Source: Legionella sainthelensi
GTDB taxonomy: Bacteria; Pseudomonadota; Gammaproteobacteria; Legionellales; Legionellaceae
Assembly (NCBI RefSeq): GCF_900637685.1
Contig: NZ_LR134388.1
Span: forward strand, 3,933,001 to 3,997,000
DNA length: 64,000 bases
Reading direction: 5' to 3'
A program made the position numbers and the translations under genes. The notes below the pieces were generated by a model. The model saw only the letters and a list, made by a program, of their open reading frames with translations. It was not told the origin of the DNA and made no database searches. Shown piece after piece: positions 10,205 through 19,607 of this stretch. The stretch's first letter is position 1. Each line of letters starts with the position of its first letter.

Positions 10205-11281
10205 ATGAGTCATGATGTCGAGTTAAGAGATTATTTATCACAATCAGAATTTAATTTAGCAGGAGTCACGGCCCTTATCCGGGCCGGAGCAAATCCTAAT
10301 ACTCCCAATATAAATGGCGATACCTTGCTGCATCTGATCATTTATTGCAAAGCTTATGCCCTGATTCCCGCAGTATTAGGATTAGGCTTGGACATTCAAA
10401 AACCTAATAAAATGGGTTTATCCCCCTTGCAATGTTTATTGAATAATCACCCCATAGATTTTGAGGCTGCCGCTGTATTAATACAAGCTGGTGCACAAGT
10501 TGATACGGAAGATAATTATGGCAATAATTTGCTGCAACATGCGGTTATTTCAAATTGTCTAAGCCATATCTCTTTAGCAGTTAAACTGGGCGTAAATGCT
10601 AAAAAAGTAAACCACTCGGGGCAATCTCCTCTATATAATCTTCTACACCAACAATCTATAGACAGCGACGCAGCAGCATTATTAGTTTTTGCTAGTGCAG
10701 GCATCCTGGTTAGAGGAAGCCGATTGCATCTCCCCCCTATTAAACAGGAGCATACGATAGATTGTTCCCAATGGCGTGTGAAATCAAAGGAGTGCCTTGA
10801 ACCAGAAGCGTTGGCCGCTTTAGGTAAATATGGAAACAATAAAGAGCGTGTTTTAAACTATATTCAATCCTTGCCGCTCTTTATGAAGAGAGAATTGGTT
10901 AATCAAGCACTATCAAAACAAACACCTTTAGGTAAATTTTTTGCGGTAAAAAGAGGGTTATTCCAACCAGAACCAGGCTCGGGGATGTGGGCTCAGTTGC
11001 TCGCAATGCAAAAGGAACTGAATCGACGAATCCCTATTTCATCCGTTCGGTTGCTTCCCAATGAAAGCTTCCCGCCCCCCTTTGTTCCTGGTTTCGAACC
11101 CAGCGCTCCTCCGGCTCCGTTATACAACGCACCGATAGGAGAAAGCAATCCTTATGCAACTTCGGTTTCTTGGCCGACAGCACCAAGCGTATACCCTGGT
11201 TTTTTTGCCCAACCACATACTGGACAATCGCTAGAGAACACCTATCCAGTGAGTTACCCACAACCAGAGTTCAAGAAATAA
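10205..11281 (+). CDS. Ankyrin-repeat protein with proline-rich tail, possible Dot/Icm effector
   Basis: 358 residues. Four to five ankyrin repeats cover roughly residues 14-165 (ALIRAGANPNTPNINGDTLL, VLIQAGAQVDTEDNYGNNLL, and others). A helical middle segment follows. The last 90 residues are rich in Pro, Tyr and Ser (FVPGFEPSAPPAPLYN and similar). No catalytic domain is visible. Ankyrin proteins of this kind are frequent among Legionella translocated effectors, where the repeats bind host proteins; that role is inferred from family and genus. An AAGGA ribosome-binding site precedes the ATG at good spacing. A 9-bp hairpin lies just downstream. Confidence 0.75.
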   Translation: MSHDVELRDYLSQSEFNLAGVTALIRAGANPNTPNINGDTLLHLIIYCKAYALIPAVLGLGLDIQKPNKMGLSPLQCLLNNHPIDFEAAAVLIQAGAQVDTEDNYGNNLLQHAVISNCLSHISLAVKLGVNAKKVNHSGQSPLYNLLHQQSIDSDAAALLVFASAGILVRGSRLHLPPIKQEHTIDCSQWRVKSKECLEPEALAALGKYGNNKERVLNYIQSLPLFMKRELVNQALSKQTPLGKFFAVKRGLFQPEPGSGMWAQLLAMQKELNRRIPISSVRLLPNESFPPPFVPGFEPSAPPAPLYNAPIGESNPYATSVSWPTAPSVYPGFFAQPHTGQSLENTYPVSYPQPEFKK

Positions 11282-11307
11282 GGGGAGGTAGATGGACTCC
11301 ACTCCTA

Positions 11308-11332
11308 ATACCGTGGCTTTGTTCCACGGTAT
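11308..11332 (+). terminator. Stem-loop downstream of the ankyrin gene
   Basis: Perfect 9-bp stem ATACCGTGG / CCACGGTAT with a 7-nt loop, 27 nt after the ankyrin stop codon. It lacks a T-run, so it would be a weak intrinsic terminator or an RNA-stabilising hairpin. Confidence 0.4.
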
Positions 11333-11452
11333 CAGATACCATCAATACAGGCATTTCTATCCGCAATCCAGCTCACACATGGTTTAGTTAGAACCATGAT
11401 GAGAGCTCGCTTTATCGACAAAAGTAGCAAAAACAGCTACCCGGATAAATCA

Positions 11453-13573
11453 TCACTCATCAGGATCTTCGTATTTTAAGCGTTTACCAATAGTAGGAAT
11501 AAATTTAGCCAATTTGATCAGTCGCGTTTGCGCTACTTTTTTATAGGCAGTATTAAAAACCGCCTCAATATCTACATAATCGAGCCATAGGGTTTGTAAG
11601 GTAGACAGTATGCGATATCCCATTTCTACATTTTCGGCCAACATTTTATCGATCATGCGCGTAAGCTTTTCATTTTTCGCTGCTTCTTCTGCATTAAATC
11701 CTAAATAATCAAGTAAAAGATTATTGGCAATATTTTTAAAATCGGAGTATTGAGATAACTTTTCCCCATATAACTCGAAATCCTCAATATCATCGCCAAA
11801 AATTCTACGGGCTTCTTTGAGTACTATTTTTTTACTCGCTAAATAGTGGGCAATTTTTTCCCCACGTTTAATCTTTTCTTTAGTTAATAGGGTTTCAGCA
11901 ATTTTGTCTGCCTTTTCCTGGTAATTATTTTCTGCTATGTCACTATCTTTCAATGGACTCTTCATGCGTTCGTTCATCTTTTCGAACATTAATTGAAAGG
12001 ATTCATTGAGTAATTTCGGAACAGGTAAAGTGCCATCAAAAATTCGACCATCTGCACTAAGAGATACAGGCAACACATCTTTGGGTTCAAATGAACGCGT
12101 TGCATTGTTCCAAACGGGTTTTCGATCAACAGCCAGGAGTGTCAGCTGTAAGTTCGTTTGCTTCAACAAAGGAGCTACAACTTGCTCATACCCGCATTCT
12201 TGAGCATTAGCTATATATGCCCCATAACTGACAGGAATAGGACAAGGATAAACATCATGAGCATATTCATAAAGCAAATCATCTAAACGTCGTTTAAGTT
12301 CCGGGTGTTCTTTCTCTACTTGCTCTCGCTTTTTATAGCAATACACCATCATCTCTATAGTGCGTTTTATTCGGGGGAGCATTTCAATCGGGCTTAACTC
12401 ATGACAATCTCTAAAAAAGATAGTAGCTAAATGATCGCCACAGCCTGGTAATTTCTGATAAAGCGCAACATAGGCACCCCGAGTACGATACATTTTTTTA
12501 TAACTTAGAAAATTTCGAAATGAATCTTCAGTAGCTCCCATATGGCTTACAGCCTGCATCATTAAGGGTGTTAAAAGTTCAGGTGGGTATTTATTATCAA
12601 AATAACCAAAATTGCTAATATCAATACTGAACTGAGCTACGGTGGTAGGATCACCAGGATTATCTAACTGATACATGAAAATTTTCTTCAGTGGCGTCAT
12701 TTCCACTTCAAAGATTTCAAGCTCTGCTTCACGAGTTATTTCTTCTTTATGAGGTTCTAATTCCGCTATAGCTTCCGGTGCGAGCTGGAAAACCAGTTCC
12801 CATTTCTCACTCGGGACCATATCTATTTTTTTAAGTTGGCGAATGTGTTTTTCCTGCAAAGCCATCAGGAACTCACCCGTACCTCTTGGACCGATTAGCA
12901 CACTGAGCGCCACATCATATTTAGGCTGTAATGAAAAAGCAGAAATAAGGAGCTCTTCTAATGCGCGCAGTTTCTCCGCTAAAATCTCTTTATCCGGTAA
13001 ACCTATTTCTCGGTATAAATCCGCTTCACAAACGTGTCGATGTTCATCTTCAATAATCAGTTCAAAAAGTTCGGTAGCGACACCGTATTTGTGAAAAATG
13101 GTAAACACTTCTTCAACCAAGCCTTCACAGACTAAGTTCATAACAACCATGCCTACTTTGAGACAATCTTGGGCACGAATAAACTCACAAATCCGCTCAA
13201 TTTCTTGATTATAAGCAGGAGGCGTTGCATAAGGAGCACAGAGGGTGAATATGATTTTAGTAAAAACAATCGCGTGATAAATTTCATCCACTAATTGTGC
13301 CCGCATTCGCTTTTTCAGCTCGGGGTTATGCATTTTATCTTCAAAACGCATAGGGAGCTGAATACCCAAAACTTCCAATTGCGCCATCAAAGAAAAAATA
13401 TAAAGATACAGAAGCTTGTCATATTTTATTTCAAAAGGAAGACCATTTTTAAAAAGGTTCTCTACTCGATTTTTGATGTCTTTTCGTTCGTCATCAGTGA
13501 TTTTGTTCCATCCTTCAAGGATCCATTTCTCGGACCCCCAAAAAGGCTTTAGAAGTGTATCAAGATCTTCCAT
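11453..13573 (-). CDS. Fusion of a ferritin-like di-iron domain with an E2-acyltransferase-like domain
   Basis: 706 residues. The N-terminal 200 residues are helical with two Glu...ExxH pairs: LVDEIYHAIVF near residue 95 and IIEDEHRHVCEADLY near residue 172. This is the pattern of ferritin-like or ribonucleotide-reductase-like di-iron carboxylate proteins. Residues about 315-540 resemble the catalytic domain of 2-oxoacid dehydrogenase E2 acyltransferases, including PVSLSADGRIFDGTLPVPKL, which aligns with the usual DHRxxDG active-site motif. The catalytic His is Gly here (DGRIFDG), so acyl transfer by the standard mechanism is doubtful. The C-terminal 160 residues are helical and unassigned. 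Monocistronic. Function unknown. Confidence 0.6.
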   Translation of the reverse strand: MEDLDTLLKPFWGSEKWILEGWNKITDDERKDIKNRVENLFKNGLPFEIKYDKLLYLYIFSLMAQLEVLGIQLPMRFEDKMHNPELKKRMRAQLVDEIYHAIVFTKIIFTLCAPYATPPAYNQEIERICEFIRAQDCLKVGMVVMNLVCEGLVEEVFTIFHKYGVATELFELIIEDEHRHVCEADLYREIGLPDKEILAEKLRALEELLISAFSLQPKYDVALSVLIGPRGTGEFLMALQEKHIRQLKKIDMVPSEKWELVFQLAPEAIAELEPHKEEITREAELEIFEVEMTPLKKIFMYQLDNPGDPTTVAQFSIDISNFGYFDNKYPPELLTPLMMQAVSHMGATEDSFRNFLSYKKMYRTRGAYVALYQKLPGCGDHLATIFFRDCHELSPIEMLPRIKRTIEMMVYCYKKREQVEKEHPELKRRLDDLLYEYAHDVYPCPIPVSYGAYIANAQECGYEQVVAPLLKQTNLQLTLLAVDRKPVWNNATRSFEPKDVLPVSLSADGRIFDGTLPVPKLLNESFQLMFEKMNERMKSPLKDSDIAENNYQEKADKIAETLLTKEKIKRGEKIAHYLASKKIVLKEARRIFGDDIEDFELYGEKLSQYSDFKNIANNLLLDYLGFNAEEAAKNEKLTRMIDKMLAENVEMGYRILSTLQTLWLDYVDIEAVFNTAYKKVAQTRLIKLAKFIPTIGKRLKYEDPDE

Positions 13574-13948
13574 AATTAGGTCCCAGTGACGAATAAATTT
13601 GATAGCTCATGCTGAGTACTTAGTATGCCAGAATGTTAAACGTCTGCTTGATATAAAAAATAAAATGATTTACCAAGCTGTTTTATTTAGAACCGGATCC
13701 CGTATAAACGCGGTGCATATTACGAGATATCGTTCGTTTAGCGACATAAAAGCATATGGCTTTTATATCGAGCCTTGTTAATTATACTTCATCAATGCCA
13801 ATATACCAATTTATAATGACTTTAAAACCGAGGGAATAACATCGGAGGTTTTACTATTTACCAAATCACTAAAAAACTGCTCATAAAGGTATAACTTTAT
13901 TGTAGTATAAGACCTCAATGTTTCAACACCCCGCATTTAATCTTAAAT
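13574..13948. other. Intergenic region with one small hairpin
   Basis: 375 nt between the divergent-upstream side of the ferritin-like fusion gene and the 3' end of ispB. It contains a short stem-loop near 13745-13768 (ATAAAAGC / GCTTTTAT) and AT-rich promoter-like stretches. I see no convincing gene; the 60-codon frame at 13599 has no family features. Confidence 0.5.
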
Positions 13949-14920
13949 TTAATGCTTGCGCTGAGCAGCATATCGGGCTAATTCCTCAAGGGCTTTTTTA
14001 TAACTTGAATCAGGTAAAATACTTAATGCATCAATTGCAAAATCTGCTTCTTTATCAGCAATATCGCGCGTGTATTCAATCGCTTTTGTTTCAGTGATCG
14101 CATCTAATATTGCGGGTAAATGTAGAAGCGTTCCTTTTTCCAGACTTTCTTTTATTTTTATTTGTTGTTCGGGCGTACCGTATTTTAATGCTTGCAGTAA
14201 CGGTAAAGTAATTTTGCCAGTTGCTAAATCATCACCAATGTTTTTTCCAATTGTTTGGGCATCCGAGCAATAATCCAAAGCATCATCAATTAATTGAAAG
14301 GCGTTGCCTAGATGCAAGCCGTAAGAATACATTGCTTTCTGAATTTGATGTTCTGATTTACTGATTAGAGCACCTATAGCAGAAGAGGCAGCAAAAAGAA
14401 GCGCTGTTTTAGCCCGAATCATGTCAAAGTATTCTTCAACAGAAAGATCAGCGTTATGGCGATTAGAAAATTGCTGGATTTCACCACAACCCATTTGAGG
14501 TGCAATGCCAATGAGAAGTTGAATAATATCGATATCACCCACTTCAACCATAAGCTCTAAATATTTTGTAAACAAATAATCGCCAACTAAAATACTGGCC
14601 TTGTTGCCCCATATTTTATTAGCAGTCTCCCGGCCACGACGCAGAGTCGAATCATCAATCACATCATCATGGAGAAGAGTAGCTGTATGGAAAAACTCAA
14701 TCATGGCAGCAAGCATGATGTGCTCTTTACCTTCGTACCCACAAGCACGACTTGCTAAAAGAACTAACAGGCATCGCAAGCGTTTACCACCACTTTGGAT
14801 GACGTGATTTGCAATATCATCGATCAACTGGATGGGAGATTTGATTGTTTCAATGATTAAATGATTAACTGCTTCAAAATCTTCACTCACTAAATTGCGT
14901 AAATGATCAATTCCCATCAC
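13949..14920 (-). CDS. ispB: Polyprenyl (octaprenyl) diphosphate synthase
   Basis: 323 residues, standard for long-chain trans-prenyl diphosphate synthases. Both aspartate-rich motifs are intact: HDDVIDDSTLRRG (first DDxxD) near residue 85 and LIDDALDY (second) near residue 212. The GGKRLR lysine/arginine patch for isopentenyl diphosphate lies near residue 45. It extends farnesyl diphosphate with isopentenyl diphosphate to make the ubiquinone side chain, so it acts upstream of UbiH/UbiI encoded in the same window. Start at either of two adjacent ATG codons (14920 or 14917). Confidence 0.9.
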   Translation of the reverse strand: MMGIDHLRNLVSEDFEAVNHLIIETIKSPIQLIDDIANHVIQSGGKRLRCLLVLLASRACGYEGKEHIMLAAMIEFFHTATLLHDDVIDDSTLRRGRETANKIWGNKASILVGDYLFTKYLELMVEVGDIDIIQLLIGIAPQMGCGEIQQFSNRHNADLSVEEYFDMIRAKTALLFAASSAIGALISKSEHQIQKAMYSYGLHLGNAFQLIDDALDYCSDAQTIGKNIGDDLATGKITLPLLQALKYGTPEQQIKIKESLEKGTLLHLPAILDAITETKAIEYTRDIADKEADFAIDALSILPDSSYKKALEELARYAAQRKH

Positions 14921-15051
14921 ATATCCATAAATAAAATATCTCTTGCATGCTAAGCTGGGAATATATTCAATGTCAATATTTCTCTGCTGCTATCATGCAA
15001 GGCTTAAAGAGTAAAATAACTTATAGCTTTATTATAGAACAAAAAAAAAGC

Positions 15052-15606
15052 TTACTTCCATTTAATATTACATCCAATACTCGGCTTTTGCTCTGCACTG
15101 ACAGGTTTTCCTGCAAGTATGCTTTCTAACGCCTTTTGTAAATGCTCACCCGTTACCGGTTTATTATTGCCAGGGGTGGATTCATCCAGGCAGCCTCTAT
15201 AAACACACAGTAAGTCTTTATCAAAAACATAAAAATCTGGAGTACATGCAGCTTGATAAGCTTTAGCTACTTCTTGTGTTTCATCATACAAATAAGGAAA
15301 CGGATAGTGAAATTGTTCAGCCTCAAGACACATTTTTTCTGGGCTATCGGCGGGATATTTTTCTACATCATTAGAACTGATCGCAATAAATCGGATGCCT
15401 TTTTCCTGATAATATTCAGCTAACTCCACGAGTTTCCTTTGAATATGCTTGACAAAAGGACAATGATTGCACAGAAACATAATAACGGTTGCCACAGATG
15501 GTGTACTTTGCACCAGAGAAACCATTTGGTTGTTTCGCGTATCAACTAAATTAAAATCAGCAGCTTTACTTCCCAATGGAAGCATATTTGATAGGGTTGC
15601 TGCCAT
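15052..15606 (-). CDS. Thioredoxin-fold redoxin (AhpC/TSA-like)
   Basis: 184 residues with a thioredoxin-like fold. The N-terminal strand MLPLGSKAADFNLVDTRNN is followed by FLCNHCPFVKHIQ near residue 50. This gives a CxxC pair (Cys-Asn-His-Cys) in the position of the thioredoxin active site. No signal peptide is seen, so a cytoplasmic redox protein is likely. Similar proteins are annotated as thioredoxin family or redoxin and their substrates are unknown. Divergent from the 6S RNA gene on the other strand. Confidence 0.75.
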   Translation of the reverse strand: MAATLSNMLPLGSKAADFNLVDTRNNQMVSLVQSTPSVATVIMFLCNHCPFVKHIQRKLVELAEYYQEKGIRFIAISSNDVEKYPADSPEKMCLEAEQFHYPFPYLYDETQEVAKAYQAACTPDFYVFDKDLLCVYRGCLDESTPGNNKPVTGEHLQKALESILAGKPVSAEQKPSIGCNIKWK

Positions 15607-15720
15607 AACGCCCTCCTCTTTTATGTCAAAAGTAGAACTACTCTACTTATAATTTTGGATTTTATTGACAACGTGATATTCATACCTGAATAAAAATGTA
15701 TCGACTTTTTTTTCTTATTC

Positions 15721-15751
15721 TTGACTTTAATCAAGCTGGTCATGTTATAAT
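15721..15751 (+). promoter_or_regulatory. Sigma-70-like promoter of 6S RNA
   Basis: A -35-like TTGACT at 15721-15726 and a perfect TATAAT at 15746-15751, separated by 19 nt (longer than the ideal 17), placed just before the inferred 6S RNA start. Confidence 0.6.
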
Positions 15752-15757
15752 CTACTT

Positions 15758-15920
15758 AACCCGATAGCAAGTGATTTTAGAACCAATGCTAACAGCATGG
15801 GAAGCATCCTGAATTCGGCGTTGTGCAAGCCCACTTTAAGTGGGAAGCCTGAACCGTTTCATTCGCTACCCACTTGAACCAAAAGGGTTCATAATCCATG
15901 TCTGTCGGGGCTATCACTCC
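15758..15920 (+). ncRNA. ssrS: 6S RNA
   Basis: Non-coding RNA that binds RNA polymerase holoenzyme and mimics an open promoter. The 3' half contains CTTGAACCAAAAGGGTTCA at 15873-15891, preceded by TCATTCGC. This closely matches the conserved E. coli 6S region CATTCACCTTGAACCAAGGGTTCA. A closing stem can form between GATAG near 15763 and CTATC near 15912, and internal hairpins are visible (for example CCCACTT / AAGTGGG). A TATAAT box lies about 7 nt upstream. The 3' end runs into the last codons of uvrB on the opposite strand. Exact ends are estimated. In E. coli this gene is next to zapA; here it is next to uvrB. Confidence 0.8.
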
Positions 15921-17902
15921 ACCAGTTGTTTCTTTAATAAAAGATATTCATCGCGAACTTTCGCTGCTGCCTCAAATTCCATGTTTTTAGCATGTAAATA
16001 CATTTGTTTTTCCAAGGTATTAATATGCTTGATTAGCTCCTGAGTGGACCAATGCTTGTATTCCGGGACTGATTCTGCAACGGCAGCCTTACGCTTTCCA
16101 TGATAGGCACCTTCCATAATGTCTGCTATGGATTTATTAATCCCTTTAGGTGTGATTCCATGTGCCGCATTAAATGCCTGTTGCTTCTCGCGCCTGCGGT
16201 TCGTTTCTTCCAAGGCTCTTTGCATGGACCCGGTTATTTTATCGGCATAAAGAATTGCTCGTCCTTTCATATTACGTGCCGCACGCCCTATAGTTTGGAT
16301 CAAGGAACGATCTGATCGTAAAAATCCTTCTTTATCCGCATCAAGAATAGCAACCAGCGCCACTTCGGGCATATCCAAACCTTCGCGTAATAAATTAATC
16401 CCCACCAAAACATCAAAAACACCCAAGCGCAAATCGCGAATAATTTCCACCCGCTCTACCGTATCAATGTCTGAATGCAAGTAGCGCACTTTGATTCCAT
16501 GTTCATTCAGATAATCGGTTAAATCCTCTGCCATTCGTTTCGTTAAAGTAGTAACTAAAATTCGGCCATTATGTTGGGTCACCTGGTGAATTTCTGACAT
16601 TAAATCATCGACTTGAGTACGAACTGGGCGAATTTCAACTTCTGGATCTATCAGCCCTGTTGGACGCACAACTTGTTCTGCTACATTATCGGAATGTTCT
16701 TGTTCGTAAGAGCCAGGCGTTGCCGAAATGTAAATCGTTTGTGGCGAACGCGCTTCAAACTCTTCAAACCGTAAAGGTCGATTATCCAGAGCTGAAGGGA
16801 GTCTAAAACCGTATTGTACTAAAGTCTCTTTACGCGAGCGATCTCCCCGATACATACCGCCAATTTGGGGGACAGTAACATGAGACTCATCAATAACCAG
16901 CAATGCCTCCTCCGGCAAATAATCAAATAATGTAGGAGGAGGCTCTCCAGCGTCTCGTCCTGATAAATAACGTGAATAATTTTCGATACCAGAACAATAT
17001 CCCAATTCCAACATCATTTCGATGTCAAAATAGGTACGCTGCTCCAGGCGCTGAGCCTCAACTAATTTATTTTGTGCTTTAAACTCAGCTAAGCGTTCTT
17101 GTAACTCCTCTTTTACCCAGTCTACAGTTTGCAAGATACGTTCACGAGGCGTTACATAATGGGTTTTAGGAAATACAGTAACTCGTGGTAATCGTCGCAA
17201 GATTTCGCCAGTAAGTGGATCAAACTGGGCAATATTTTCGACCTCGTCATCAAATAACTCAACGCGGATTGCTTCTTTTTCAGAGTCAGCAGGAAAGATA
17301 TCAATCACATCCCCATGCACGCGAAATTGACCACGCTCCAGAGCAAAATTAGTACGAGTGTATTGCATTTCGGCAAGTCGTCTTAAAATTTTACGCTGAT
17401 CCGATTGTTCTCCTCGAGAAAGATGTAATACCATACGCAAATAAGAATCAGGATCACCTAAGCCATAAATTGCCGAAACCGTGGCAACAATAATTGCATC
17501 TTTACGTTCAATTAAGGCTTTGGTTGCGGACAATCGCATTTGCTCTATATGGTCGTTGATGGATGAATCCTTTTCGATAAAAGTATCAGAAGAAGGCACA
17601 TAAGCCTCGGGCTGATAATAGTCGTAATAGGATACAAAATACTCTACGGCATTATCCGGAAAAAAGGCTTTAAACTCCCCATAAAGCTGAGCGGCAAGCG
17701 TCTTGTTAGGAGCCATAATTAAGGCAGGCCTTCGCATAGCTTGAATTACATGTGCTATAGTAAAGGTCTTACCTGAACCAGTAACCCCTAAAAGGGTTTG
17801 TTTGGCCAAACCAGATTTTAAGCCATCGATTAACGAGGCAATAGCGGTTGGCTGATCACCGGCAGGTTGAAAATCGGCATAAATTTTAAATAAATCTTTC
17901 AT
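15914..17902 (-). CDS. uvrB: Excinuclease ABC subunit B
   Basis: 662 residues, complete. Walker [11 protein letters not shown] near residue 40, the damage-probing beta-hairpin [17 protein letters not shown] near residues 91-107, the DESH box ([11 protein letters not shown]) near residue 338, helicase motif [14 protein letters not shown], and a C-terminal UVR motif ([20 protein letters not shown]) that contacts UvrC. It loads onto damaged DNA with UvrA and recruits UvrC in nucleotide excision repair. Divergent from aspC with 31 nt between start codons. Its stop codon abuts or overlaps the 3' end of 6S RNA on the other strand. Confidence 0.97.
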   Translation of the reverse strand: MKDLFKIYADFQPAGDQPTAIASLIDGLKSGLAKQTLLGVTGSGKTFTIAHVIQAMRRPALIMAPNKTLAAQLYGEFKAFFPDNAVEYFVSYYDYYQPEAYVPSSDTFIEKDSSINDHIEQMRLSATKALIERKDAIIVATVSAIYGLGDPDSYLRMVLHLSRGEQSDQRKILRRLAEMQYTRTNFALERGQFRVHGDVIDIFPADSEKEAIRVELFDDEVENIAQFDPLTGEILRRLPRVTVFPKTHYVTPRERILQTVDWVKEELQERLAEFKAQNKLVEAQRLEQRTYFDIEMMLELGYCSGIENYSRYLSGRDAGEPPPTLFDYLPEEALLVIDESHVTVPQIGGMYRGDRSRKETLVQYGFRLPSALDNRPLRFEEFEARSPQTIYISATPGSYEQEHSDNVAEQVVRPTGLIDPEVEIRPVRTQVDDLMSEIHQVTQHNGRILVTTLTKRMAEDLTDYLNEHGIKVRYLHSDIDTVERVEIIRDLRLGVFDVLVGINLLREGLDMPEVALVAILDADKEGFLRSDRSLIQTIGRAARNMKGRAILYADKITGSMQRALEETNRRREKQQAFNAAHGITPKGINKSIADIMEGAYHGKRKAAVAESVPEYKHWSTQELIKHINTLEKQMYLHAKNMEFEAAAKVRDEYLLLKKQLVE

Positions 17903-17933
17903 ATCTTTATAGTATATCTCACAGGAGCAATAA

Positions 17934-19112
17934 ATGAATATCGCATTGGCAACACGCGTGCAAAAAGTTAAACCATCCCCGACTTTGGCTGTAGCAGCAA
18001 AAGCAACTCAAATGCGTGCACAAGGGCATGATGTGATTAACTTAGGCACTGGAGAGCCTGATTTTGACACGCCAAATTACATCAAAGAAGCAGCAATCTT
18101 GGCCATTCAACAAGGTTATACTAAGTATACCGCGGTAGACGGAATACCTGAATTAAAAGAGGCGATTAAAAATAAATTTAAGCAAGATAATGGGCTTGAT
18201 TATCAACTCAATCAGATTTTAGTGTCTGTGGGTGGAAAGCAAAGTTGTTATAATCTATGCCAGGCATTACTTAATCCAGGTGACGAAGTAATCATTCCTG
18301 CTCCTTACTGGGTTTCTTATCCAGACATGGTCTTGCTTGCTGATGCAACTCCGGTGTTTATTTCGACCACTCCAGCCCAACGGTATAAATTTAATGCTCA
18401 GCAATTAGAAAACGCCATTACCCCTAAAACACGACTCATCTTTTTAAATAGCCCATCCAATCCATCAGGAGTATCCTACACATTGGAGGAGTTAAAGGCA
18501 TTGGCTGAAGTATTGAAAAAGCACCCCCAGATTATTATTGCCACAGATGATATGTACGAACATATTCTATGGAGCCAACCTTTTGCGAATATACTTAATG
18601 CATGCCCCGAATTATACGACAGAACCATCGTATTAAACGGGGTATCCAAAGCTTATGCGATGACCGGATGGCGCATAGGCTATGCTGCAGGTCCAGCCTC
18701 CCTAATCAATGCGATGAAAACCATTCAATCTCAATCGACTTCAAACCCTTGTTCTATTGCGCAAAGAGCAGCGGTAGCTGCATTAAATGGCGGTCATGAA
18801 AGTGTTTTAGAAATGGTAAAAGCCTTTCACCAAAGACATGACTTTGTTGCTTCACGATTACAGGACATCCCTGGCATCGAGGTTATCCCTGCTGATGGAA
18901 CTTTTTATATTTTCCCCAGTGTACAAGCCATTATTGAAAAACGCGGTTATGCCAATGATCTCGAATTTTCAGAAAAACTGTTAACTGAAGCAGGGGTAGC
19001 TTTAGTCCCAGGCTCCGCTTTCGGCAACGAAGGTTGCATTCGACTTTCATTTGCAACCAGTATGGAAACACTCCAAGATGCGTTAAACCGCCTTCAAAAT
19101 TTTTGTAAATAA
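17934..19112 (+). CDS. aspC: Aspartate aminotransferase (class I PLP-dependent)
   Basis: 392 residues with all class I aminotransferase hallmarks: [12 protein letters not shown] at the N terminus, [12 protein letters not shown] near residue 170, the PLP lysine in [20 protein letters not shown] near residue 238, and the arginine in CIRLSFATS near the C terminus. It converts aspartate and 2-oxoglutarate to oxaloacetate and glutamate. A CACAGGAGCA Shine-Dalgarno precedes the ATG. It belongs to the 1-alpha/1-gamma subgroup common outside enterics. A clear terminator follows. Confidence 0.9.
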   Translation: MNIALATRVQKVKPSPTLAVAAKATQMRAQGHDVINLGTGEPDFDTPNYIKEAAILAIQQGYTKYTAVDGIPELKEAIKNKFKQDNGLDYQLNQILVSVGGKQSCYNLCQALLNPGDEVIIPAPYWVSYPDMVLLADATPVFISTTPAQRYKFNAQQLENAITPKTRLIFLNSPSNPSGVSYTLEELKALAEVLKKHPQIIIATDDMYEHILWSQPFANILNACPELYDRTIVLNGVSKAYAMTGWRIGYAAGPASLINAMKTIQSQSTSNPCSIAQRAAVAALNGGHESVLEMVKAFHQRHDFVASRLQDIPGIEVIPADGTFYIFPSVQAIIEKRGYANDLEFSEKLLTEAGVALVPGSAFGNEGCIRLSFATSMETLQDALNRLQNFCK

Positions 19113-19122
19113 AATCTAAATT

Positions 19123-19164
19123 CTCTCCTCGCTATGGGTAAGTGAGGAGAGTTATCGTTTTTTA
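19123..19164 (+). terminator. Rho-independent terminator of aspC
   Basis: Stem CTCTCCTCGC pairing with GTGAGGAGAG (one G-U pair), followed by TTATCGTTTTTT. Ends about 50 nt after the aspC stop and before tRNA-Asn. Confidence 0.8.
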
Positions 19165-19261
19165 ATAATGGATCAAAAATTCTCAATTCAACGCAAATTT
19201 AAAAAATTATTATTAAATCTACTTGACCTCCAACCAGAATCGTTTTAAGATTCGGCCTCAT

Positions 19262-19337
19262 TCCCCGGTAGCTCAGTCGGTAGAGCGGATGACTGTTAAT
19301 CATTAGGTCACAAGTTCGAGTCTTGTCCGGGGAGCCA
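19262..19337 (+). tRNA. tRNA-Asn (GTT), integration site of the island
   Basis: 76-nt cloverleaf with encoded CCA: acceptor TCCCCGG / CCGGGGA, D-arm GCTCAGTCGGTAGAGC, anticodon loop CTGTTAA (anticodon GTT), T-arm ACAAG-TTCGAGT-CTTGT. The 3' 46 nt is repeated at 31455 and 38236, so this gene is the attB target of two tandem elements. The copy here is the only complete tRNA-Asn gene in the window and remains functional. Confidence 0.97.
19292..19337 (+). repeat. att repeat 1 (left end of element 1)
   Basis: 46 nt from the anticodon loop to the CCA end of tRNA-Asn. It is identical to 31455-31500 and 38236-38281. Weaker similarity continues past CCA (CCAGTCT.GGTTTTGGCGAAA), which helps place the element boundary. 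Confidence 0.92.
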
Positions 19338-19383
19338 ATTCCAGTCTCGGTTTTGGCGAAAATCAATTAAACCTTAAATTTTT

Positions 19384-19404
19384 CGTGTCGAATATGTGTC
19401 GAAG
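19384..19404 (+). repeat. Candidate integrase arm-type site, element 1 left
   Basis: 21 nt reading CGTGTCGAATATGTGTCGAAG, itself a double GTGTCGAA. The identical 21 nt occur at 31314-31334, just before the element 1 integrase start. Presence at both ends of one element fits arm-binding or excisionase sites. Confidence 0.6.
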
Positions 19405-19445
19405 TTTGAGGTAGAGTTCGCAAGATATTTTTAAATTTATATATA

Positions 19446-19491
19446 ACTCATAATCCGTTGGTCCTAGGTTCAAGTCCTAGTGGGCCCACCA
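19446..19491 (+). other. 3' fragment of a tRNA with CAT anticodon
   Basis: 46 nt covering anticodon loop CTCATAA, the 3' anticodon strand, a T-arm (CTAGG-TTCAAGT-CCTAG), acceptor TGGGCCC and ACCA. This is the 3' half of a tRNA-Ile2 or elongator tRNA-Met. No 5' half is present, so it cannot be functional. It spans exactly the same portion of a tRNA as the tRNA-Asn att repeat, which suggests an att-site relic from another integration site. Confidence 0.75.
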
Positions 19492-19607
19492 ATAGAATCA
19501 GTTACGAGTAGTTTTGGAAAGTTTGAAAAAATCATGTAGACGGATTAAAAGTCAAAGTAAAATTGAAGTACCCTAATTTTTAACTACTGGCTTCACAAGG
19601 AAAGTCC

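Noticed and set aside
13599-13781. 60-codon plus-strand frame upstream of the ferritin-like fusion gene
   Set aside because: No family features and no ribosome-binding site. Treated as noncoding.
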